Shown here piece by piece: positions 1 through 4,287 of a DNA stretch of 7,042 nt. The notes below the pieces were generated by a model, which did not search any database, was not told where the DNA came from, and worked only from the letters and a program-made list of their open reading frames with translations. Position 1 is the first letter of the stretch; each line of letters opens with the position of its first letter. Both the position numbers and the translations under genes were made by a program. The stretch spans positions 1 through 7,042 of the forward strand of contig JASHRR010000133.1 of the NCBI GenBank assembly GCA_030037185.1, in the 5' to 3' direction. Source of the DNA: Xanthobacteraceae bacterium. Lineage in GTDB: Bacteria > Pseudomonadota > Alphaproteobacteria > Rhizobiales > Xanthobacteraceae.

Positions 1-635
1 TTGTAGTACTTGATGTCGGTAATCGCTAGGCTGCGCTCCCGTTGTCCAAACTCCAAGGTCTGGTTCTCGGGCTCGTTAGCGAGGGCGACCTTCGCGTGCG
101 GCAGCCCATCCAGATTAAGAACCTCAAGTTGGCCGTTGTTCACTTTGACAATAACCGGCGCTGCCGTCGGCCCGCGGCCGCGCTCGACCGAAAGGAAGAT
201 TTGCTTTTCCGGCTGGTGCACCACCATGTCATTGATGAGAATCTGATCGGGATTTGTGCCAAGCAGCGCCGCCAGTTTCACGTGGATACCGCTGATCAGG
301 TCGCGCCCCTCAAAATTGTGGGCGTTGCCCAACACGACATTCTGCGGGGTAAAGTCGCCGGCGCGCAGAGTAAACGCGTGAATGGCGGCGCCCCTGATAT
401 CGCCGACGAACAGCACGTTGCCGGGTCCGAACGCCAAGATGCCAGCCGATTTCAGCGGGTTATCCTCAGCCAGCACCGGTGCCGGCGCGGCGAGCGCCAC
501 CGTGATACCCATAGCGATTATGCAGCCCCTCCCTGCCGACAGCCTCGTCGCAGGTGACCGGACGACATTCTTCGGGACGAGTCCGGAAATCCATTTTCGC
601 TTGATTGAGCTTTGCCGGTTTGTCGCTCGTATCAC
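1..635 (-). CDS. Secreted protein of unknown function, 3' end outside window
   Basis: The minus strand is open from the GTG at 635 to the left edge, giving about 211 codons with no stop, so the C-terminus is missing. The start is chosen because GGGAGG (641-646) lies five bases upstream. It also supplies a basic N-terminus (residues 1-36 contain several Arg and Lys) before a hydrophobic core (about residues 38-50, CIIAMGITVALAA) and a likely signal-peptidase site after APVLA (residue 56). The in-frame ATG at 512 would leave a signal peptide without a basic n-region. The mature part begins EDNPLKSAGILAFGPGNVLF and alternates short hydrophobic strands with turns (LFVGD, IFLSVERGRG, PVIVKVNNGQ), as in beta-propeller-like exported proteins. 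I do not recognise a catalytic motif. The protein is probably periplasmic, and its function is unknown. Confidence that it is a real gene is high. Confidence 0.82.
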   Translation of the reverse strand, partial: MIRATNRQSSIKRKWISGLVPKNVVRSPATRLSAGRGCIIAMGITVALAAPAPVLAEDNPLKSAGILAFGPGNVLFVGDIRGAAIHAFTLRAGDFTPQNVVLGNAHNFEGRDLISGIHVKLAALLGTNPDQILINDMVVHQPEKQIFLSVERGRGPTAAPVIVKVNNGQLEVLNLDGLPHAKVALANEPENQTLEFGQRERSLAITDIKYY

Positions 636-910
636 CTTCGCCTCCCTGTGAATGAACCAGCAGATGTGCTGCGACAATCGCGTATGCCGATGGTTTCGCA
701 ATCCTGCAATGTTCTGCCGTAGACTAAGATATCGAACCGTCCGTCAGGCGCCTTGATGAAATCTGCCTTCGATTGAACGAAACGGCGGTCATTGCGAAGA
801 CTTTTGACTTGCTTGTTGCACACCGGCAGAATCTCCCGGTTCGGCGATGCGCAATCGCGTTGACCTTGGATTGGATATCTTTCCACGTGACCCACAAACA
901 CCTGAGGCAC
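632..910 (-). CDS. Possible 92-residue hypothetical protein, coupled to the secreted protein
   Basis: This minus-strand ORF starts at GTG 910 and stops at 634-632. Its TGA overlaps the GTG start of the downstream secreted protein (GTGA), an arrangement typical of translationally coupled genes. The middle (about residues 35-75) has plausible protein character, for example RRFVQSKADFIKAPDGRFDI, with a mixed charged and hydrophobic pattern. I recognise no family. No signal peptide or membrane segment is seen, and there is no convincing SD before GTG 910. It could instead be the C-terminal remnant of a longer gene or a chance ORF. The overlap is the strongest argument for it. Confidence 0.35.
   Translation of the reverse strand: MPQVFVGHVERYPIQGQRDCASPNREILPVCNKQVKSLRNDRRFVQSKADFIKAPDGRFDILVYGRTLQDCETIGIRDCRSTSAGSFTGRRR
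641..647 (-). promoter_or_regulatory. Strong Shine-Dalgarno deciding a GTG start
   Basis: Read on the minus strand, AGGGAGG is followed by five bases (CGAAG) and then GTG at 635-633. This near-consensus site sits inside the end of the small upstream ORF. It is the main reason for placing the start of the secreted protein at 635 rather than at the ATG at 512. Confidence 0.7.
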
Positions 911-1098
911 CTGGCGCGCTGGTGAGGGGCGATGCTGAAAAATGCTCGCCGATCATCAAGTCATCGGGAATCAAGCCTGCTTGATCGGCTTGAGCAGCGC
1001 GGTGCGAAGTTTGAACCAGACATGGCGGTCCGCAAGCGCTGCGCTACCGGATAGCTCGTTCCGTCGGCCGTGCGCACCCGCCTAATAACCAAGGAGAT
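911..1098. other. Gene-poor stretch left of the IS
   Basis: No ORF here resembles a known protein on either strand. Two minus-strand ORFs (974-789 and 1272-961) cross it, but they lack a convincing SD, one runs into the IS, and neither has a recognisable domain. The stretch probably holds the promoter region of the leftward gene pair. The only structure I see is a cluster of ATCAAG-type half-sites, listed separately. Confidence 0.4.
955..992. promoter_or_regulatory. ATCAAG/CTTGAT half-site cluster, possible operator
   Basis: ATCAAG occurs at 955-960 and 970-975, and its complement CTTGAT at 980-985. The last two form a perfect palindrome with a four-base spacer (ATCAAG-CCTG-CTTGAT). A near copy, CTTGAG, follows at 989-994. 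This density of one hexamer on both strands, upstream of the leftward genes, would suit a dimeric repressor or activator site. No regulator gene is in the window, and hexamers can cluster by chance. Confidence 0.3.
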
Positions 1099-1115
1099 CC
1101 CCGGCTCCGCCGGGG
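1099..1115 (+). repeat. Left-end hairpin of the IS
   Basis: CCCCGGCTCCGCCGGGG folds into a seven-pair stem (CCCCGGC/GCCGGGG) with a TCC loop. It sits about 90 bases upstream of tnpA, where IS200/IS605 elements carry the left-end structure bound by TnpA. It may also shape transcription reading in from the left. Confidence 0.65.
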
Positions 1116-1140
1116 TGGCATTAGAAGTTTGACTTTTCGG

Positions 1141-1197
1141 GCGGTCGTCCACCGCGGAGACTTCCAAACGTGTTGCCGCCACGCACACGAAAGGAAG
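1141..1197 (+). promoter_or_regulatory. Structured tnpA leader that can hide the ribosome site
   Basis: Two foldings are visible. GCGGT (1141-1145) pairs with ACCGC (1151-1155) around a five-base loop. Next, CTTCC (1161-1165) can pair with GGAAG (1193-1197), which is the SD of tnpA, around an inner CGTG/CACG stem (1169-1172 with 1180-1183). In IS200 of enterobacteria the tnpA leader is known to sequester its ribosome site and keep transposase scarce. The same logic is inferred here from complementarity alone. Confidence 0.45.
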
Positions 1198-1204
1198 CTT
1201 CGCG

Positions 1205-1633
1205 ATGGACGAGTACGAAAGCCTAAGCCACACGAAATGGGACTGCAAATACCACGTGATCTTCATTCCCAAGTGCCGCAGAAGGACGATTTACGTGGAA
1301 TTGCGCCCGCATCTAGGACAGGTGTTCCGCAGGTTGGGCCAGAAAGAGAGCCGGATCGAGGAGGGGCATCTTCTCGCGGATCACGTGCATATGTTGATTT
1401 CGATTCCGCCGAAATATGCGGTGTCGCAGGTGGTTGGCTTCATCAAGGGGAAGAGCGCGATCCACTTGGCACGGGTCTATGGTGAAAGGAGGCGCAACTT
1501 CGTAGGTCAGCACTTCTGGGCCAGGGGTTACTTTGTCTCCACCGTCGGACGGGACCAAGAACTGATACGGGAATACATCAAGAGGCAGGAAGCGGAGGAC
1601 ACACGTTTGGAGCAGTCGAACCTGTGGCGATGA
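1205..1633 (+). CDS. tnpA: IS200/IS605 family Y1 (HUH) transposase TnpA
   Basis: This 142-residue protein is a single-domain HUH tyrosine transposase, about the usual IS200 length. It cuts and rejoins single-stranded DNA at the element's ends as a dimer. Visible motifs are the N-terminal KWDCKYHVIFIPK strand (residues 11-23), the metal-binding HUH motif in LADHVHMLISIPP (H60 and H62), FIKGKSA (79-85), and HFWARGYFVSTVG (103-115). The C-terminal helix REYIKRQEAED follows, with Y124 as the likely nucleophile and Q128 as the third metal ligand. AAGGAAG at 1191-1197 lies seven bases before ATG 1205 and supports the start. No frameshift or missing catalytic residue is seen, so it is likely functional. 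A RAYT (REP-associated transposase) is a related alternative, given the hairpin-rich tail, but the short length and flanking ends favour an IS. Confidence 0.93.
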   Translation: MDEYESLSHTKWDCKYHVIFIPKCRRRTIYVELRPHLGQVFRRLGQKESRIEEGHLLADHVHMLISIPPKYAVSQVVGFIKGKSAIHLARVYGERRRNFVGQHFWARGYFVSTVGRDQELIREYIKRQEAEDTRLEQSNLWR

Positions 1634-1637
1634 GTTG

Positions 1638-1651
1638 CCGCCTTTAGGCGG
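1638..1651 (+). repeat. Small hairpin directly after tnpA
   Basis: CCGCC (1638-1642) pairs with GGCGG (1647-1651) around TTTA, starting four bases after the tnpA stop. It is not followed by a T-tract, so I do not call it a terminator. It is the first of the series of hairpins that fills the IS tail. Confidence 0.4.
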
Positions 1652-1664
1652 GCTCCTGCAAACC

Positions 1665-1758
1665 GGGGCCGCGTCAGCGACCCCATGCAGCCGCTTTGAG
1701 CGGCTCATTTCTTCAATGGGGCCGCGTCAGCGACCCCACAGCCGCTTTGAGCGGCTCA
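1665..1758 (+). repeat. Two direct copies of a double-hairpin unit in the IS tail
   Basis: Copy 1 (1665-1707) and copy 2 (1718-1758) are offset by 53 bases and nearly identical. Each contains hairpin B (GGGG and CGC pairing with GCG and CCCC, one C/A mismatch, GTCA loop; 1665-1684 and 1718-1737). Each then contains hairpin C (AGCCGCT/AGCGGCT, TTG loop; 1689-1705 and 1740-1756), followed by CA and an A/T-rich spacer. Copy 2 lacks two bases between B and C. The unit could be a REP-like sequence amplified with the transposase, part of a structured RNA, or extra TnpA binding sites. Confidence 0.75.
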
Positions 1759-1773
1759 CAAATTAAATCAAAG

Positions 1774-1792
1774 CCACCGGCTTTGGCGGTGG
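1774..1792 (+). repeat. Right-end hairpin of the IS
   Basis: CCACCG (1774-1779) pairs with CGGTGG (1787-1792). Inside is a G/G mismatch, then a C-G pair closing a TTT loop. ATATTTAC follows, a plausible cleavage region for a Y1 transposase, and AATCAAAG precedes the stem, where guide bases sit in IS605-type ends. The assignment as right end rests on position and shape. Confidence 0.6.
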
Positions 1793-1837
1793 ATATTTAC
1801 TCCGTCCGCATCGGCCCAGCGCCTCCCCGGCGGTCGA

Positions 1838-2761
1838 TCACTCGCCGTTAATGAAGGTCACAATCGCCGCACTGGTTTGCTTCGGCTGCTCTTCCATCAC
1901 CCAGTGTCCGGCGTCCGCGATCACCGTCTCCCGGACGTTTGTGGCGACGAAGCGGATGTCGTCCGCCATTTTTGTTCCATACGAACTTTCCCCGCCGACC
2001 GCCAAGATCGGCATCGTCAATTTGCCCCGCGCCACAAACTGCTGATTATCGATCGCGTCTTGTGCAAATGACGCGAACTGCTCGAAGGCGGAATGCATCG
2101 CGCCAGGGAGCGCATAGAGCTTTGCGTAATGCTGCCGCATTGGTTCATCGAAGGCGCCCGGGTGCACCCCGAGCTCGTCCCAGAAGCGGTCGAGATAAAT
2201 GCGTTCGCGGCCCGCCACCAGCCGCTCAACGTCCGGACCGCGGAAATTGAAGTGCCAGACTTTCGGGTTGCGCAATTGCTCTTCCCATGGCCCGATGCCG
2301 GGCAGCGGCGCGTCCATCGCGATCCAGCGGGCGACTCGTGGAGAGAATTGCGCGGCAAACGCATATCCCACCATGTTGCCGATGTCATGGGTAACCAACG
2401 CTGTCTTGTCGATGCGCAGCTTGTCGAGTATCGCAGCAACATCCTGTCCTTGCGTTTTCTTGTCATAGCCGCGCTCGGGGTGTGACGATAGCCCCATACC
2501 GCGCAAGTCGGGCACGACCACGGTGTGATCTTTTGCCAGAAGGGCAGCAACCGATGCCCACATGTCCCCAGTGTCACCGAAGCCGTGGAGCATGACGACT
2601 GCCGGGCCAGAGCCACCGACACGCACATAGATCATCGCTCCATCGGTCTGAATTTGTTCGCCACGGAAACTCGCCGGAAACCGCTGGATTTGTGCGGCTG
2701 CGGGGCCGGCGAACGCCGTGAGCGATGACAGCACAGTGAGGGTGCAAATCCTATTCGACAT
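1838..2761 (-). CDS. Exported alpha/beta hydrolase, aspartate-nucleophile (epoxide hydrolase/dehalogenase-like)
   Basis: The protein has 307 residues. The start at ATG 2761 is preferred over an upstream in-frame start (2893) because AAAGGAA (2767-2773) lies five bases before it. It also begins a clean signal peptide: MSNRICTLTVLSSLTAFAGPAAA, cut near residue 23. The protein should therefore act in the periplasm. The alpha/beta hydrolase order is clear: the oxyanion region LHGFGDTG (58-65), VVVPDLRGMGLSS (81-93), the nucleophile elbow VTHDIGNMVG (123-132) with D126, a cap region (about 155-245) with Y189, Y212 and Y216, VGGESS (255-260), and the catalytic histidine in AGHWVMEE (284-291, H286). 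Asp in place of Ser points to the epoxide hydrolase/haloalkane dehalogenase group, which forms an ester intermediate on Asp. The residue after Asp is Ile rather than the usual Trp or Arg, so the substrate is uncertain. It is divergent from the lipase gene, and its 3' end faces the IS. Confidence 0.88.
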   Translation of the reverse strand: MSNRICTLTVLSSLTAFAGPAAAQIQRFPASFRGEQIQTDGAMIYVRVGGSGPAVVMLHGFGDTGDMWASVAALLAKDHTVVVPDLRGMGLSSHPERGYDKKTQGQDVAAILDKLRIDKTALVTHDIGNMVGYAFAAQFSPRVARWIAMDAPLPGIGPWEEQLRNPKVWHFNFRGPDVERLVAGRERIYLDRFWDELGVHPGAFDEPMRQHYAKLYALPGAMHSAFEQFASFAQDAIDNQQFVARGKLTMPILAVGGESSYGTKMADDIRFVATNVRETVIADAGHWVMEEQPKQTSAAIVTFINGE

Positions 2762-3212
2762 CTTCGTTCCTTTCCGAGCCTTCGGAGATGAAATTTTCTG
2801 AAATTCTGTCTGCAGTTCTATTTGCGTGCCGAGCCCTGCCGGTTCGGGAATGATTGCCTCCCGGCCATGATATCTCCAACCAAGAGCTGCCATCGCTCTC
2901 CTGTTGGGAGCGTCTTCGCTCGTCCATGAAGTCCTCGCGTCAAAACGATCATCATTGTTCGTGCCGCAACCGTATGTAACGAATCTTGCGAGACTTGATG
3001 AAACCCATCACTGTTGCATGAGCGCTAGGGATAGGCAGCTCCTGAAATCGCCCGAGTTAGGTCAAAACGCTTTTTTTGCGAAGGTCGCCAGGAACTCGCA
3101 AACGGTCGCCCACCTAAAGCCGCTTTGCGGCCGTTCGGGACATTTGGCCTGAGAGCGGCCATCCGCAAATCACCCAGTCCGATATAGCCCATGATATTTG
3201 GCGCTGCCCTTT

Positions 3213-3229
3213 TTGTCGGAATTCGACAA
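3213..3229. promoter_or_regulatory. Inverted repeat TTGTCG-N5-CGACAA upstream of the lipase gene
   Basis: TTGTCGGAATTCGACAA has perfect six-base arms around GAATT. It lies 13 bases upstream of a TTGACA hexamer and about 77 bases before the lipase start, a typical place for a regulator site. It could bind a dimeric regulator controlling the lipase and the genes behind it. No regulator gene is in the window. Confidence 0.35.
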
Positions 3230-3242
3230 TACACAACCGATT

Positions 3243-3273
3243 TTGACAATTCGGTCTCGCCCAAGCGCGCTAT
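3243..3273 (+). promoter_or_regulatory. Candidate promoter of the lipase gene
   Basis: A perfect -35 hexamer, TTGACA, occurs at 3243-3248. The best -10 candidate is CGCTAT at 3268-3273, with 19-base spacing, resembling the looser C-TAT type -10 of alphaproteobacteria. The -10 is weak, so only the -35 match is persuasive. Confidence 0.3.
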
Positions 3274-3305
3274 CTCCCAAAACAATTAATTCGCGGGAGA
3301 ACGGG

Positions 3306-4160
3306 ATGGATCAGCCGGCTTGGAATATCCAGGAACGAGCGGATACACTTAAGGTCAGCGGCGGCATCTACATTGCTTTTCGCCATTGGCATTCTGCTGC
3401 TCAGCCACGCGCTGCGGTTGTCATTATTCCCGGTTTCAATTCGCACAGCGGCTACTACGTGTGGGTAGCAGAGCAATTGGTGAGGCAGCGCCTCGCCGTG
3501 TATGCGATTGATCTGCGCGGGCGTGGCAACTCCGAGGGTGCGCGTTTCTATGTAGATGACTTCTCCGATTATGTAAGCGACGTCGCGGCTCTCGTCGGTC
3601 TGGTAAGGTCACGAGAGCCTGGCTTGCCACTTTTTCTACTGGGCCATTCCGCGGGCGGAGTGGTCGCGTGCCTCTACCCGCTCGATCATCAGAAGGCGCT
3701 CAACGGGCTCATCTGCGAGAGCTTTGCCTATGAATTGCCGGCGCCCCGCCTTGCCTTATCCGCCATCAAAAAACTAAGTCATTTAGCTCCTCATGCAAAC
3801 GTCCTGTCGCTCAAAAATGAAGATTTCTCGCGCGATCCGAAAACAGTGCAAGCAATGAACCAAGATCCGCTCATTGCGCACGAAAGCCAGCCCGCGGAGA
3901 CCTTGGCTGCACTCATCAGGGCGGATGAACGGCTCAGGCAGAGTTTTCAGTGTCTCACCGTGCCGATTCTCATCCTCCACGGCACTGCGGATAAGGCCGC
4001 AAAGCCGAGCGGAAGCCAACATTTCTACGAACTGGCGGGATCGAGCGATAAGATACTTCGGGTGTATGAGGGAGGCTTTCACGATCTGCTCAACGATCTC
4101 GGCAAAGAGGAGGTCATCGGTGACGTCGAACGTTGGATCGACGCTCACATGACAACCTGA
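3306..4160 (+). CDS. Alpha/beta hydrolase of the monoacylglycerol lipase / lysophospholipase type
   Basis: This 284-residue serine hydrolase has no signal peptide and is probably cytoplasmic. It resembles the Hydrolase_4 (serine aminopeptidase S33-like) family that includes monoacylglycerol lipases and lysophospholipases. Landmarks are VVIIPGFNSHSGYY (38-51, oxyanion region), YAIDLRGRGNSEG (66-78), the nucleophile elbow LLGHSAGG (111-118) with S115, LHGTADKAAKPSGS (224-237) with acid D229, and YEGGFHDLLND (254-264) with H259, so the triad is complete. The start at ATG 3306 follows GGGAGA (3295-3300). An in-frame ATG at 3198 would lie upstream of the putative promoter and lacks an SD. The enzyme probably cleaves a fatty-acyl or similar ester. 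It is followed after 123 bases by the amidohydrolase and may feed the same pathway. The precise substrate is not visible. Confidence 0.88.
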   Translation: MDQPAWNIQERADTLKVSGGIYIAFRHWHSAAQPRAAVVIIPGFNSHSGYYVWVAEQLVRQRLAVYAIDLRGRGNSEGARFYVDDFSDYVSDVAALVGLVRSREPGLPLFLLGHSAGGVVACLYPLDHQKALNGLICESFAYELPAPRLALSAIKKLSHLAPHANVLSLKNEDFSRDPKTVQAMNQDPLIAHESQPAETLAALIRADERLRQSFQCLTVPILILHGTADKAAKPSGSQHFYELAGSSDKILRVYEGGFHDLLNDLGKEEVIGDVERWIDAHMTT

Positions 4161-4236
4161 ATTCCACTCTGGCCCCCATTTAGCCTCAAATATTTTCAAT
4201 TGCCGGTTGCTGAGTCACCGATTGCAGCCGAGGCAC

Positions 4237-4287
4237 ATGGAGGGCGCGAAGGTACTCACACGCTCCAGTGCGAAAGATGAATCATGA
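4237..4287 (+). CDS. Possible 16-residue upstream peptide overlapping the amidohydrolase start
   Basis: ATG 4237 opens a 16-codon frame (MEGAKVLTRSSAKDES) whose TGA overlaps the amidohydrolase ATG as ATGA (4284-4287). GAGG lies only three bases before this ATG, which is too close for a good SD. If translated, it could couple ribosomes to the amidohydrolase start, whose own SD is weak. A chance frame of this length is quite likely. Confidence 0.2.
   Translation: MEGAKVLTRSSAKDES

Larger units (their letters stand above)
1099..1800 (+). mobile_element. IS200/IS605-type insertion sequence carrying tnpA only
   Basis: A Y1 transposase gene (1205-1633) is bracketed by a perfect hairpin on the left (1099-1115) and a hairpin on the right (1774-1792) followed by ATATTTAC. 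This fits the IS200/IS605 layout, which has no terminal inverted repeats and no target duplication. Instead, subterminal hairpins at each end are recognised as single strands by the transposase. No tnpB-like accessory gene is present, so it resembles the IS200 subgroup. The exact boundaries are inferred: the left end may lie up to about 20 bases upstream of the hairpin and the right end within ATATTTAC (1793-1800). The element looks intact. The long hairpin-rich tail (1638-1792) is unusual and is described separately. Confidence 0.8.
2762..3305. other. Divergent intergenic region, no convincing gene
   Basis: These 544 bases separate the divergent exported hydrolase and the lipase and should hold both promoters. 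The short plus-strand ORF at 2904-3152 and the minus-strand ORF at 3285-3025 have no SD, domain or signal peptide that I can see. Visible structures are a hairpin at 2894-2912 (CGCTCTC/GGGAGCG, one G-T pair), a GCCGC-TTT-GCGGC hairpin at 3119-3131, and the palindrome and -35-like element before the lipase gene, listed separately. The stretch around 3080-3190 may be a decayed remnant of something else, but I cannot name it. Confidence 0.5.

Noticed and set aside
42..557. 171-residue plus-strand ORF
   Set aside because: It is the antisense shadow of the minus-strand secreted protein. Its translation is Arg/His/Gln-rich with no domain, while the opposite strand gives a signal peptide and ordered protein.
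961..1272. 103-residue minus-strand ORF crossing the IS left end
   Set aside because: It begins inside tnpA on the opposite strand and runs through the left-end hairpin, so it is a composite chance frame.
1665..1758. CRISPR-like array
   Set aside because: There are only two repeats, the spacers are about ten bases and A/T-rich, and each repeat is itself a pair of hairpins inside an IS tail.
2762..2893. 44-residue N-terminal extension of the exported hydrolase
   Set aside because: It would bury the signal peptide, has no SD, and the internal ATG at 2761 has a good one.
2894..2912. Hairpin as a terminator
   Set aside because: The stem (CGCTCTC/GGGAGCG) has no following T-tract on either strand and lies upstream of both divergent genes, not after one.
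2904..3152. 82-residue plus-strand ORF between the divergent hydrolases
   Set aside because: No SD, domain, or signal peptide, and a poor coding pattern. Treated as non-coding.
3198..3305. 36-residue N-terminal extension of the lipase
   Set aside because: No SD, it overlaps the putative promoter elements, and homologous enzymes begin near the 3306 start.
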